The notes: generated by a model not told the origin, from the letters alone. Shown: positions 51,137 to 63,030, numbered from the stretch's first letter. The stretch is DNA of 64,000 nt from Pelargonium tetragonum (GCA_036897445.1 JAYMTL010000065.1:1-64000), one strand, 5' to 3'. Made by a program: numbers and translations.

Positions 51137-52411
51137 GGTGTTATCATTTACTACCTTTTATGGGTGTTCAGGTTCATCAACCTAGACGCTGCAATTGAGT
51201 AACTATTATTATGGTGTATGCTAATTCTAAATATGAGTATAACAGGTATTTTTGACATGATTTAGTTTGGTGGGATTGATTTTTTTATCTATAAAGCATT
51301 TCAGAGGGGGGTTCTTTAGGCGTAATGAAGGTTTTTTGTATATCCTTTATTAGTACGGAAATGTCATATAAATTGTCTATTGCTATAACTTTTTTTATTT
51401 CTGCTAATAAATTTTTTCGATAGGATACTCAACTCAGTTCCGATAGGGGTGCACACGTATTCCTAACACTTTATGTACTTTTTTTTTGAATCTTTGAGTG
51501 GACCAGCAAAATATAAGTACAGTTATGCGGAAATTTCTTTCAATTTATACTTTTTTCTGCCCTTACTTCCAGGGCGCATAGCAGACCTCCAAAAATCAGT
51601 AATTTAGTAATTAGGTTCTATATCTGGTATCAAAGTACTACTTTTGCTCAGGAATATAAATCCATAGTTAAGGTTTGTGTAAAATAAAATTATGCTTCTG
51701 ATCTCGTTAAAATTTCTAGCTGCAGGTCTAGTTTTATCGTTTATATTAATTAAAATCGGTAATAAATAAAATAAGTAAATATAAAATATTCTGGATATGA
51801 ATATGGAATGACACCAATACTAAGAACTTGGTTGTGTGAGCTTAGCTTTTCCTATAGGAAGACTTTGAGATCTTATCCACAAGATCTCCAAGATAATGGA
51901 GTCTCTTTTCTAAATAGCTAAAATGAGAGTTCCGCTTTCAATTTCATGAATTATTTGTTTCTTACTAAATATTTGGGTTCGTTCCCCGTGCTTACTTTAA
52001 CCCTATAATTACTCACAAGCCCTCTATACTATACACAAATAAAGACTATCACTGTAGTTTTTCCAACATATATATATATGTTACACCCATTTTGAACCCT
52101 CGATCTTGGTTATTTGAAATAATTGGAATATTTCTATATTTATTAAACTGAAATAGAATCTAAGTGCGGTGGAATAATTAAGAAGTCGCTTATTAAGTCA
52201 TGTGCAGCCATATATAGTTTAGAGTGTCATCAAATCTGCCAATTGGCCTGATCTGAAAAAAAAAGACAGGAATTTGATCTAAGTAGATAGCTAGACTAAG
52301 TTAGTAGACTTGAAAACTATTCATATAGGAAAGAATTTAGAGTAACTTAAGCTCCCCTTTTCAAGTTGCACTTCTTTTTATCCAGCCCAGCTAAGAAGCA
52401 AGGTACACAAG

Positions 52412-52437
52412 GGTGCCGAGGGTTCGAGGAAGGCACC
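52412..52437. repeat. GC-rich inverted repeat
   Basis: Six-base arms ggtgcc (52,412-52,417) and ggcacc (52,432-52,437) flank a 14-base loop holding gggttcga. It is the most GC-rich hairpin I noticed. The loop word resembles a tRNA T-loop, but the rest of a cloverleaf is absent. Function unknown. Confidence 0.4.
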
Positions 52438-54616
52438 GGTGTTAGGATATTTTACTCGTTCGCTAAAACTAAAACGTGAATCCATAGATTACAAAGGTTC
52501 AAATTCTGAGAACCCTGAAAAGGAAATAGAATTTCCCTTAGTGAAACCTTAAATAAAGCGGGTAAACAAGCGTAACCTATAGCTTATTTTTCTATGAGAG
52601 CCCTGCCCCATTCATAGCTTTTCAGGTAGTTGAACAGCTCTGCTTTTTCTAATGAAGTTGATAATAAAACCTACAAACAGAGCTTTTAAATTGGAAAGTA
52701 ATTTACTCCAAAGTAAACCCTGAAGTTCCGTCAATATTTTAGGTGAGAAATTCCCTTAGATTTAAGAATAGTTTCTCATATTTACTAGCTAACTGCTTAA
52801 AAGCGGACTTTTTTTACTATTTCCTTTTTGTTGAAAGCTTATCCTTAAGCACGCTCTATAGTCATATACACCCTAGTTTCTAATTTAAAACAAAAGAAAC
52901 CCCTCCTTTTAATTAACAAGTTACAAGAGCAACTAAGCCACATAAAAAAACATAAGGCAAACTCGCTGCTATGTTACCCAAAATTTCTCTGCAATTGCCT
53001 GGATTTTAAACCAAAGGTCATTCTATAGGATTTCTTAAAAAAAGGTATAGAACAAGCAAGATTGACAATAAAAAGCTTCTAGTTAGGACCCTAACTTAGA
53101 ACAAGGAACTCTTTTTTGATAAAATCCATTTCTATTTTGTTTGATCTTAAACATGGAAGTTTAGACGAATTGTTTAAAATGGCAGGCTTCGAACCCTTGC
53201 CTTCTTCAAATTATAGAGGCGCTATAACGCCCTTGCGACATAAGGGACATTAAAGGTTTAAGAAAACAGTTCTATTGTAGGAGACTTTCTATTTCTATCT
53301 AAGTGATTCTATTAACGTAATTTTCTCAGTATTTTATAAAAATATCCTATTATTTAAGGATTTTAACTTAAGATAAGGGATTTTTAAAGAAAAAAGAGGT
53401 TTGGTCTAAGCAATAGCTGTACGGGAATTCCAAATAAATAAGGGAGATTTTCCTTTTTAAAGTTATTAAAGAGGGCAGGGTTTAGTTTCTTCTTTAATTT
53501 CTTTAATAAGGATTGTTGCGCCGAGTTTTTGAAATATATATAGTAACCTTTATACAAGGATCTTTCGAGACTTTTTCCAAGTATACAGTCCCGCTTAATT
53601 AATTAAATACCCGATCGATCATTTAGCATTGAAAATCCCTAGAACCAAAAAGCTAAATATAAAGAATTTACATAACCTTAGAGCCGAGTGCGGGCCTCTA
53701 TGCAAGTCTGGACTTTCTGCCATAAGGTATAATTGTTGTCATTAATATTAAAGTCTCAATAACGGGACTGATATAAGAAGAATAAGGTAAATTACTTTAC
53801 TATTTTTTCTGGAAAGCGTCAAAAGTATAGTAAAGGAGAATAAGCCCCACTTTTGCTTTACAAGAACCGGGATTCAGGTCATCATTAAACCCAAAGTTAT
53901 ATCCAATCCCATCGCAAAGCACACCCGAAAGCTGCCCGAATACTGTAGAATAGAAAGCAAATAAACTTTCCCGCTCCTTTTCAGAGTTACTTATGCAAAT
54001 TCTGGTTTCAGCAATGCTTTTGGAAAAAGCCTTTGCCTTATATTATAAAAGGATGCTTTATAAAACCCTATTTTTTTATAAAAACACATTACTAAAATAC
54101 ATATGTCTCTCACGAGTACTCGGAGTTGTAACTGGAATTATTTTAATACTTATACCTTAGAGTGTCTACCCTTAATTAAGTCGAGACTCTAAAATTTTAT
54201 TTTAAATCACTGATCGAGTACACCCAAAACTCTGGGTTAATTCCAATTGAAGTTTTGGCTCCCTTTATAGCTGGCTGTGGAGTTTTCGGAGAGGAGGTGG
54301 AACCTTTTTCGCTTACTCTACACGCGCACCCCTTATTTTGAATTGCAAATGTTTTACCAAAAAGACCTTATAAAAGAAATTAACTTGTATTATAACTATC
54401 CCGATGAGATATCATAAACTGGATACACAAATCAAGGACCTAGCATTTATTACCAATTAAGTAAACCGGGCACCCTTAGCATTTCCTAAAACTTAAATAG
54501 GATTTCTTCATAGGAGAACAAAAAAATTGTAACTTCTTAATAATAAAGCAAACCCTGGGTATAAAACTTAAACCTAGGGAGATTATAGCATACAGGTAAA
54601 CAAGAAGCACCAAAAT

Positions 54617-54654
54617 CTTGTAATACCAGAAAAGGCTTGTAATACCAGAAAAGG
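54617..54654. repeat. Exact 19-bp tandem duplication
   Basis: Two adjacent identical copies of cttgtaataccagaaaagg. It is probably a recent local slippage or duplication event. Two reverse-strand frames overlap it by chance. Confidence 0.85.
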
Positions 54655-57244
54655 AAGGGTTTTGCCCAGGCACTTTCTGTAATAAACTTGGTAAAGATAC
54701 ACTGCAAAATTAAGTGGGTTAACTCTGCTAAACAGATAAGAGTTGTATAAATAAGTATTGGACAAGAGCTACCTCATTATACTTCCGCCGGGAGCCACCC
54801 TACGCCTGGAATTGGCGCAAATATATAAGGAGTATTCTGACTTTACCAAAGCGCTTTATAGAGTTCATAATTAAAAATAGGTACGCGCGCCTATACTCCG
54901 CAGCCTAACGGTTAGTAAGGAGCCGATAGAAAGAAAATAGGAAGAATCCCGGGTTTTTATATTACCGGAACTCTCCTTCCACGAGTCTTATAAAGCAAGT
55001 TCTTATACTTGGTCAATTAGAATTAGAGAAGCTTCTTATAGCCTAAACTCAACTAAAGGAATACTTCTGCTTTCTAACAGCGAAACGCCCTGCGTATGAG
55101 ATAGGGTTGTGAAGCTAATAAGGCAAATAGGCGCGGTATTTCTATTTTAAGTGATCAAAAACTAATAACTTCAACTGCGAAGAGGCATCCCCCGTAATCA
55201 GGCTTGGATAAAACTACACTACCACTAGAAAATGGAAACTCCTGTAAAGACCCCCCCCTGAGAAAAGGCGGGAAAACCCCTTTTACAATAAATATTAGAG
55301 AGAGTAAGCTTACTCTGTATCTAGATTCACTTACTTGTATAAGCCCTTTATCTTTTTTAGTGAGAAATGCCCTGTCCTTTATTATGAAAAATCCCTTAAT
55401 TAGGGAATAGAATCCAATAGATAGTTAGCCCCTGTCTGCACTCTTTTCTATAACTATAACCTTAAGTTTTTTCTATAGAGGTAATGCAATTCGAGATAAT
55501 TTGATTTTGATAGCTACTCCGACCCAATTTTAGTCCACAATGGCTTACCTTTTTATGTACTTCTCATTATTTCCTTATTTCCACAAAAACCTTTATCCGT
55601 AAGTTGGAAGTTCTTGACCAATAGAAAATTTGCGTTATATTCTTTCTTAAAGTGTTTAATAGGATCGGGCAAAAGTTAAGAAACGGAGGATGAGTTAGTA
55701 ACTCCGAATTTCTGTAAATTGAGATCAAAAAGAGGGTTCTCGCACTTACTAAAGAGTTTTTTTAATCATTCAAGGGCAGCTAAAGTCAAAAATTAGGTAT
55801 CCCTTGCGCTAATTTACTAATTTAACAGAAACGGAGTTCTTATATATCCTGATACGGGAGATTCCGTGTAATAAAGGGGGCGAATAGCATACTACAGGTG
55901 TTCCTTTAGCCCCATATCGCAATTACACACATAACTATCTGATAAACTTAGACTCTATTTTTGTATTCCTATGTAGCAGCTCCCCCGGGTTTCTATTACT
56001 TCAAGCGTCCTAAAAAGAAAGTGTCTAGAAAGAGATTTTTTTGCTGTTTAATTTAAATAATAACAGGATACCCTTAAAAAGGACAAATGTTTAGCTTTTT
56101 CTTTTGAAATATATGTAATTTCACGGATCGTCCTCTAGCTTGAGAAAACTTATCCAGAGGTCTCTTTTCGTAGTAGATAATTAACTTTTTCGCTATAGTA
56201 ACTCATTAGCCTTTGAGTTTATCCTATTTTTGTATTGTATGCATCTCTTGTTGTAACACCGGTACTCCTGGGCACCTAAATGAAATAGGAAACACAAGGC
56301 ATGGAAAAGTTTAAAAACAGAAAATTCCTGGGATTCTCGGTATAGCGTAGTGTAGTTAATGAAATAAGCACTCCTCAGAATTCAGTACTGAACCTAAAAA
56401 CAACAGCAGCTCCTCAACCTTCGTAGAATATGACCTACATTTAACCCGGTTTCTCAAGGAGCTTTAAGAAATATCTTAAGAATAATCACCTTTTTTATAA
56501 GAGTAAAACATACCTATAATCCGGAGAACCTCTCAACAGAATGGCATACTAAACGTTTCTAAGAGTTGATGATTTTGGGAAAAACTTTGTAATTCATTAT
56601 CTAAGAGATTTCTAAACTTTTTTTAGTTCTGTGGACTCTTTTGAAAGGCTTTTAATAAACCCGATTACTGTACAAATTAAAAGTGAAATGTTAATTTACC
56701 AAGAGTTTTAGAGGAACCTGGAATACAATTCCTAATTCGAGATACTTCTGAGCTAAGGGCATTCTCCTGCAAAGGGGACAGCTTCTGCCTTCTGGAGTCA
56801 AAATAGAAGCTCAAATTTTAGATTGTATAACAATATCTGAAAGGGTATAATTCTTTAAATTTCTCTCTTATAAAACCTATAAACTCAGTTCTCATTAATT
56901 AGGGAAACCCTCCCTTAAATAAAGCCTATCCAGAAAACTCTTGAATAGCTAGCTCTAGCAACAAACCTTTTTTTATTTCTAGAAACAAATAAAGAACTTT
57001 ACTCTAGCTTAACTTTAAGTTCTTTATACTCCCAAATTTAACAGGGCACAGGTAATGACAACAGCAGAGCCTAATGTCTTTTAGAAAGAAAGGGATTAGA
57101 ATCGCTTATATAAAGACATTTTTTTACCCGTACTATGCCAGGAAGTTGGTAAGTGGAATAAGAAGATAGGAGGCGTCTATTAGCGAACGACTTTAATCAA
57201 GTTTACATTTAACAGGTCAGAGTACAATTTCGGGGCGTGCACAA

Positions 57245-57526
57245 GTGCAAATAGTTTTCCGAGTAGAGTTTAACTTCACAAGTTCGTGTACAATAAGTTT
57301 ACAAGGTGTTGATCCCGGATTTAGTTTTCTTCAGCCTATATCTACCTATTTGCCCTTACCCAAACTAGAAGGGATTCCCTTAATAAAAGATGAATTTAAC
57401 AAACTTCTTTTAGTTAGAATAAAGGATACCTCGAAAAAGCTTGCGTTGCAGGCACAAGACTGCTATGATATACTTATCAAGTCAAGGACTCGATTTCTCA
57501 TTTTAAGGATTGCTATATACCGGTAA
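57245..57526 (+). CDS. Doubtful frame overlapping a dispersed repeat, 93 aa
   Basis: A GTG-started frame. Its second half (LPLPKLEGIPLIKDEFNK, then VRIKDTSKKLALQAQDCYD) is balanced and protein-like; no family is recognised. Its first 60 bases include copy 2 of the dispersed repeat. Copy 1 (510-535) read in the same phase keeps ISSCTRSLQ against SSCTISLQ, but too short a stretch matches to show coding. It could be a remnant of a mobile element that carried the repeat. Confidence 0.18.
   Translation: MQIVFRVEFNFTSSCTISLQGVDPGFSFLQPISTYLPLPKLEGIPLIKDEFNKLLLVRIKDTSKKLALQAQDCYDILIKSRTRFLILRIAIYR
57264..57305 (+). repeat. Dispersed repeat, copy 2 of 2
   Basis: Positions 57,280-57,305 match 510-535 at 24 of 26 bases, with weaker similarity just upstream. 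It lies inside the doubtful frame at 57,245-57,526. Confidence 0.5.
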
Positions 57527-57529
57527 CGG

Positions 57530-58860
57530 ACTCCCTTCATGACATATATAGAGACTTTCTTTTCGAATATTCTATAAAATTTCTTTACTTTAGATGCCAA
57601 TTAATAAAAAATTCTTGTTGTCATTGTAGAAGAGCATATACCTAGATTCATTTGCAAGGGTGTGGGCCTAGAAATTTCTACCTAGGTTATTTTTGATACC
57701 TAAACGAAAACCTTATGGTTAGCCTTTATTTATACTAAATATTATTCAAAGAGTCAAATTAGCACTCCCGAAACACCAGGTTTGGAATTTTTCTTTAAAG
57801 TTGAATACTTATTTTACTCATTAGTTAGATTAAGAAGAATTTATGCTATACTTTCTCGAAAGGCAATTGGGTATTTTAGAGTAGGTAGTAAACTCGAAAA
57901 TCTTTTTATCTTAAAGGCTTGTGAGCTTTCATCAGGCAATGCTTAAAACTTTATCGTTGAGGAATAAAGGGTAACCCATTTGGATAAGTGCCATAACATC
58001 TTAAATCACTCTTGTCTTTTTTATACATACTAAATATACTAACCCAGCACAAACTTTTATAAGTTATTAGGTACACCCTAGCAAAACGCCCTACTTTGAC
58101 TTTCATTCCCAGTTATGGGCCTCCCTTTAGAATCCCCGCTCTAAGTTAGCAGTCTCTTAGAAATAAAAGCGGTTTCCCTGCCTAGTAAAGAAAGTCGAGA
58201 ATCCCCAGCCTATAGAGTACAATCTCTTACACATAGGGTCCATACAACACTTGCAAAAGAGCCCCAAAATATTGAAACTTTCCTTTCTTATCATTCTTTT
58301 CTGTTATGTTATAGTATACAGAGCTGTTTTTATAAGACTAGAACCTTGACTTTGAAATCTCCCTGATTATAAACTCCAAGGACTCCTTATATACCTTAAG
58401 GGGCTTTTGCCTTTCAAAACTTTCTCTTGTAAAACCTAGACTCAATTGAATGAAAACCCCGCAAGATAAAGCCGTCCTTAAACAAATAACTTTGGCTTTA
58501 GAGTTCCGTCTTTAACTAGAACAAGAATAAGAAAGCAGCTACTTATATACTTTACTTTCGGGTTACTTCTTTCTTTACAGGAAAACTGGAAACACATTAA
58601 GATTCCTGTAGCTCGTAATGACTAGTAATTGTAAACTAACAGCAAGGAATTCCTTTCTTTCTAACATTCCTGTCTGAGTGAATCTCTAAACTACTTGATG
58701 AAGAAGAATCCTGTTTACTAAAACTTATCACTAAATACAAGCGCCTTTGAATGCCCTTAAAAATAACCCTCAACTTCTCTTAATAGCTATTTTAACAGTA
58801 ACTAAATTACCTTTTTTCAAATCCCTTCATAACTTTTAGTAAAAAATTTCTCTAAAGACT
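57530..58860. other. No gene seen
   Basis: A stretch of 1.3 kb of the usual AT-rich desert between the doubtful frame and the right-hand repeat array. No repeat-family words recognised. Confidence 0.55.
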
Positions 58861-58869
58861 AACAAATAA

Positions 58870-59045
58870 GGATTTAGGTATAGCTCTATGATACAGACTA
58901 AGAGTAATAATAAATAAGCAAAGTCAAGAAGAAGTAAGTCAATTAAGTCAAAAGAAGAGTAAGAAGTGGTTATAGTGTATGAATGTACTATCATACTCCT
59001 ACAAGGATTCCCTACTCCCGAACGATAAACACAAAGAGCTTTGAG
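58870..59045 (+). repeat. Basic-repeat family unit, decayed
   Basis: It starts with tttaggtatagct (58,873-58,885), shared exactly with the 61.7 kb copy, then gatacagac. A lysine/serine-rich frame follows (MIQTKSNNK; AKSRRSKSIKSKEE). The 3' block is gaagtggttatagtgtatg (about 58,965-58,983), then cgataaac and a 5-bp inverted repeat caaag/ctttg (59,032-59,043). The order matches the family; the terminal hairpin is shorter than in the best copies. Confidence 0.5.
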
Positions 59046-59113
59046 TAATGCACCTTAAAGAGGTACCACCCTATTGTCTATTATAACCACCTTATCTTAT
59101 ACTATCTATTACT

Positions 59114-59345
59114 AACTATAACTATAAGAGTAATATAATAAGATAAGCCATAACAAGAATACAGTAACTACGGGGAACCATAAGAAAGACAGCTCCAAAA
59201 GGTCTGGGGAAGCCCTAAAAGGGGTCGGTATAGGTTGCAATAAGAGGACTTCCAAGATACAGAGTAGCATTTCATTTAAGGTAGAGGTATTCTCGAGAAG
59301 AGTATAGTTCATAAGATCAAGAATAAAAAGAAAAAAGTTGGTTGG
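59114..59345 (+). pseudogene. Basic-repeat family unit with leader, decayed
   Basis: A leader word (59,114-59,134, actataagagtaata at its end) recurs at 63,222-63,244. The 22-base leader block is at 59,150-59,171. A frame open from 59,134 to 59,307 (57 codons) runs from the leader into the basic stretch and contains GNHKKDSSKRSGEALKGVG and IGCNKRTSKIQSS; GCNK and IQS recur in other copies. Then come aaaaaagttggttgg (59,330-59,344) and KKKVGW. No ATG begins the frame. The reverse frame at 59,112-59,312 is its shadow. No terminal palindrome was found. Confidence 0.5.
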
Positions 59346-60189
59346 GAAAGAAAGATTAATGCAAAGTAGAAGGACAGACGCCTATAAAAGCTAAACAAGT
59401 GATAAACGAGATTCTATACAAGAGCTTTGGCAGTGATTGGGTCTAAGTTCCTTAGCCTTTTTGAAAGTTTTTATTTTATAAAGGAATTTTTATAGTAAGG
59501 TACTTTTTTTAATTGCTACTTTGTAAGCTTAAAGTTTTTGAAGGAGTAAGCAAAGAGTGTTTCTTTTACTATCTGTTTTAATAACCTAGTGGTAAGGTAG
59601 AACTAGTACAAACAAGGAATAATTACATTACCTAAAAGAGATCAAAGCACAAGAACATATTGGGAATAAAAGGCTATCTTACTTATACAAAATGATTAAA
59701 TTCTTAAGGGTGCAAAGAAAGGGAGTCACAGGGAACGATTAATAAAGGAATTCTGGGTTTATATGCCCCTCAATTCTTACAAAGAAAGATAAGAAATTTA
59801 CATTTAAGTAAAAGCTTCCTATTCTTGCTCTTCTGAATCTGAACAAATGCAAGGAGTCTTAAGTCTTCTCTATACTTTCACAGGTCTCTCCTTTTTCTAG
59901 GGTGTCCCTACTAAAGTTGTAGTACCTAAATCCTTTGCCATTTGTTTTTGTTGGAACTTACTTTATAATGTATAATATCGAATATTCCGGAACTTTACCC
60001 TTTAGGTTCGCTTTTTTGGAAGAGTAAGGGATTTCTCAGTCTTATTTATATAGTGTTGTCCGACTCTTGTGTTACTGTATTCCGGTTGTAGTATAAGGCA
60101 GTAGAGTTAAAGTCTTATTGGTCGGCTGTAATATCCGGGTAAATAGAAAAGAGGTGCTAGGAAAAGACATGGCTATCAATCAACAAGAG

Positions 60190-60320
60190 AGTTTTTTTAT
60201 ATTATATTAAGAAGATAGTGATACAACAGAGTATTCTAGCTGTAAAGACTAAGACAAAAGCTCCTAAGAAAGGTATTAGAAAGGCTAAAGGTCAACGAGT
60301 AAGCCTGAACACCCGGGATC
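60190..60320 (+). pseudogene. Basic-repeat family, lysine-rich fragment
   Basis: The frame beginning near 60,241 reads AVKTKTKAPKKGIRKAKGQR, an almost purely basic/alanine/glycine stretch like VIAPKKKVTTSKK at 44.5 kb. It lacks a recognisable leader. It may belong to the same unit as the 3' block near 60.6 kb. Short and broken. Confidence 0.4.
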
Positions 60321-60579
60321 CTAATTGCTTAAAAGAGTTTCTTCTCTGCTTGCTTTGTAGTTGGGTAAAAGAATTTAAATAGGGAAGGTGCTAGGATTTT
60401 TTTCTCGTCCTTCTGCCCCAGTTTTATCTTAGTAAGTCCACAAGTAAATAAAGAAGGCGATTAGGGGACGCCTAGGTTCCTTTTTAGTTTTAGGTTTGTA
60501 TCTAGGAGGTTCTGGTAGGTTTAGTAGTTCCGCGGTCAAAGGAAAACATTTTTTAAGTCTTGAGAAAATAGGTATGAAT

Positions 60580-60680
60580 AAGCAATAGTTGGTTGTAGAG
60601 GGTGTCGTGTACTTTGTATAATACTATATGACATTTCCCTTCCTCACTAAGTTCCCGTTGGGTAGACTGTCCATTAAAGG
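60580..60680 (+). repeat. Basic-repeat family 3' block
   Basis: The segment has gttggttgtagagg, gtgtactttgtataatac and ccttcctcactaagttc (60,638-60,654). The last word matches 819-835 at 16 of 17 bases. The usual cagtcggtaag is only partly kept (cccgttgggtag). No palindrome recognised after it. Confidence 0.5.
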
Positions 60681-60839
60681 GTTCTTTCCTCATGTAGTAA
60701 TAACAACCAATACCTTACTATAAAAACTACTACAATACATATACTTTATTATTATTCCTATACTCTACTTTTCTTAGCGTACACGGCGAATGCCCTATCT
60801 CTAGCTCCCTTTTCCGCCTTCGATCTTCTATAAAATTCT

Positions 60840-61050
60840 AATTAAAGTCAAACTCTAGTAACTCTAAAAAGCCAAAGTAAATAAACAAATAATAGGAAGA
60901 AGTATAAGCAGATGTTGGCCGTGTGTAGGTGTATTCAGAATATTACTAATTACATTACCTTCGCTATGCTCCAGTCGGTAAGAGTAACAAGCTTTCATAT
61001 CTATAAGGCTCCTCTCTATAGCAATAAAGGAATAAGAGGTATTATCTCCT
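60840..61050 (+). repeat. Basic-repeat family unit, decayed
   Basis: A short lysine-rich lead-in (NNRKKYKQ) precedes gatgttggc (60,911-60,919) and tgtaggtgtattca (60,924-60,937), both identical to the 771-800 unit. Next are ccttcgctatgctccagtcg and gtaagag (to about 60,979). In the frame that matches other copies this reads DVGRV, then APVGKSN. The imperfect inverted repeat aaggaataa/ttatctcctt lies at about 61,028-61,052. A 67-codon ATG frame (60,912-61,115) overlaps the unit in a different phase from the conserved words, so I read it as a chance frame. Confidence 0.55.
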
Positions 61051-61129
61051 TATCTAGGTGGGCTTTTTTAGATAAAATGAAAGTTAAGGAGGGGAAGACT
61101 TATCCAATCCAATAAGTACTACAGAGGAA

Positions 61130-61235
61130 GCAGCTACAAGTACATTTAAGACAGGGAAGGGCCCATATCCAAAAAGGGGGATAACTCTGAAGAAAAGTAT
61201 AGCTCCTAAGACACCAAAGAAAGCTTTTTACTAGC
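61130..61235 (+). pseudogene. Basic-repeat family, lysine-rich fragment
   Basis: The frame reads FKTGKGPYPKRGITLKK then SIAPKTPKKAFY and a stop near 61,232. KSIAP matches TPKSIAPNK at 14.6 kb, and the base word agtatagctcctaa is shared. Strongly basic. The following 250 bases to 61,487 hold nothing recognisable. Confidence 0.45.
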
Positions 61236-61486
61236 AAAGTTAAGGTTCCAAGACTTTCTTAAGGTTAAAAAATTCGTTTAAGTATAGGAAATCAAACAAT
61301 AAAGACTCGGAGGTCCAAGAGCTTACAGGATAGACTCCAGGGAGGGGTGCCTTGTGAAAGGCCTTATAATCTTTGTTATTATTATTTCTAATGGATATGG
61401 ATTTGCTTTAATATTTTGAAAGTATTTACCTGATATAGGGTTAGTAATCTGGATTCATGAAGTTTAAGTTGAAGTCTGTTTGTTTT

Positions 61487-61616
61487 TTCTTGATGTGGTG
61501 GTCTTGTACTGTAAGGTTGGCTATACTCTAATGCAATAACCTTCCTCCGTAAGACTTGGTAATAAAGATTTATGTAGTATTAAAGCACTCTCCTCTGTTA
61601 ATGATAAAGAACAAAA
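61487..61616 (+). repeat. Basic-repeat family 3' block
   Basis: The order is gatgtggtggtcttgtactg, then ctatactctaatgcaataac, ccttcctccgtaag, and after a gap ctctgttaatgataaagaac. These are the family's gaagttgg, tgtatact, ccttcctc and gataaagac elements. No terminal palindrome is visible after gataaagaac. Confidence 0.45.
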
Positions 61617-61679
61617 AAAGCTAAAAATAGAGTCTTTTTACTAACAGGTGTTGGAGTAGGGTCTAGAAGAGTAAAAAAC

Positions 61680-61752
61680 TCCAAGGAGAGTCCTAGCTGC
61701 TGAGAAGGGTTTAGGTATAGCTATGAAGATTAAGAGGGTAGGTCTGTTTTCT
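61680..61752 (+). pseudogene. Basic-repeat family, lysine-rich fragment
   Basis: The frame reads LAAEKGLGIAMKIKRVGL. The base word tttaggtatagct is identical to 58,873-58,885, and GLGIA is the clearest form of the family's recurring word. It is a fragment only. The next 780 bases to 62,530 show no further family word that I can support. Confidence 0.45.
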
Positions 61753-62529
61753 GATTTTCCAGTAGCTATGTTAATAAATTCGTATAAGTTATTATCTAAG
61801 AATCTTCTATCTTATTAATTTGTTCCTCAAGGGTTTTAGTTGCTTCAATAGCAATAGAGGAGGCATAACTAACGATAAAAGCTATTCTAGGCAAGAAATT
61901 TAGCCTTATTCGAATGAATCTGTATTCATAATCTCTAACACTTCTAAAAAGGAATATTCCTTTATTTGTAGCTTAAGGGTAATACGGTAAAAGGCAATTT
62001 GTTTTGTAGGGTAGATACAGCACTAAAAGAGAGTTCCTGTATATTTTGAAGCAAGTCCACGAGCTTTTATAAAAAGAAACTAAAAGGGGGATTTAGGAGT
62101 AGAAAGTGTTTTCCTTACTTGAATATTAGCAGGTGTCCTTAGGTCTTTTCCTTTTTACTGTTTAGTAGAGGGCTTTCTTATTAGTTACTTTTGGAGGATC
62201 TGTAAAATAGAAAGGTTAAACTAGACTTTTTCCTATCTTTCTCAGTCAGTTAATTAAGTTAGTTACAAGGAATTTCAAAATTTTTATAGTAGATTTTGTT
62301 ATATAGGGAGCGTTGTGAAAATCTAGTAGCAAGGAAATTCTAGAAAAACATTTTAGTCAGGATGTCCTGGCTTTTTAGGAAACTTTTTTGTTTTAAAAAG
62401 CACTGTATCCAGTTTTAGGTTTTTATCTATATCGGACTCTAAGTCAAAACCCGTAGTGAAGTTAATCTACATGCTAAAATTGAAAGATCAGAGATGCAAA
62501 ATCCTTATTATACTCTAATAGAGTATGCC

Positions 62530-62650
62530 TTGTTGTTAGTTTAAGATCAAGAAGTTGATACTGATACAGAGTTAGGCTAAGAAGTAAGAAAGGTTTTTAG
62601 AATAAGGATAGGAATACAGCAGAGTTCAGGTCTAGTTATAACGAGGTAAA
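62530..62650 (+). pseudogene. Basic-repeat family, fragment
   Basis: gaagttgat is followed by gatacagag (62,563-62,571), then lysine/arginine codons (VRLRSKKGF). taggaatacagc reads IGIQ, like LGIQ at 1.04 kb. gagttcaggtctag matches gagtgcaggtctag of the 44.56 kb copy, reading QSSGLV against KSAGLA. Parts are in more than one frame. Confidence 0.4.
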
Positions 62651-62884
62651 CAAGGTAATGTAATTAACAAAGGGGGTTTTCTAGTTCCACTTACACTTAT
62701 GAAATGTATATAAAAAGAGGAGTTTCTCGTCCCTCACCTCTAAACTGGCTAAGGGCATTCTAGCTAGTAACTAGGGTACTGTTTGGTTTCATCCTCAAAA
62801 CTTATTTGCTATTCTTTAGTAGAAACTATTTACTACAAAATTCTTGAATTGCTTGCTTTATATAAGAGATTCACTCTTTGTTAG

Positions 62885-63030
62885 CTAGATCAAGAAGTCG
62901 GAGGTGCGAAGCCCTCAATTGGAAGACATCCCATTATCCCAGTAAGTGAAGTGGAAAAGCTATCCCAACCATCTAAGGCTCAATCCTCTTAAACGATAAA
63001 GACAGGTAAGGCAAGATTTATCTTGCCTTA
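62885..63030 (+). repeat. Basic-repeat family 3' block with palindrome
   Basis: gaagtcggaggtg (about 62,894), then a diverged middle, cgataaagac (62,994-63,003), seven spacer bases, and a perfect 11-bp inverted repeat (63,007-63,030). The coding-like part is short (KKSEVRSPQLED). The 230 bases that follow are an AT-rich spacer leading to the next unit's leader. Confidence 0.55.
63007..63030. repeat. Perfect 11-bp inverted repeat, gcaagat type
   Basis: Arms taaggcaagat and atcttgcctta are separated by tt. It lies just after cgataaagac. Compared with 71-90, one arm base pair is changed on both sides (A-T to G-C), so pairing is maintained. No T-run follows at once, so a simple intrinsic terminator is possible but not clear. 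Confidence 0.65.

Larger units (their letters stand above)
51140..57240. other. Gene desert with minor repeats and one GC-rich hairpin
   Basis: No gene recognised in about 6.1 kb. It holds the hairpin at 52,412-52,437, a short (at)n run near 52,068-52,079, the 19-bp duplication at 54,617-54,654 and a run of eight C at 55,251-55,258. Frames at 54,476-54,765 (-) and 55,204-55,410 (+) are without motifs. Confidence 0.5.

Noticed and set aside
460-53200. Words like ggttcgaatcc near 470, 5,809, 13,849, 43,641 and, reversed, 53,189, suggesting tRNA genes
   Set aside because: None has a T-stem of matched pairs around the loop together with acceptor and D arms; at most two or three pairs form. A D-arm-like word at about 40,205 also lacks the rest.
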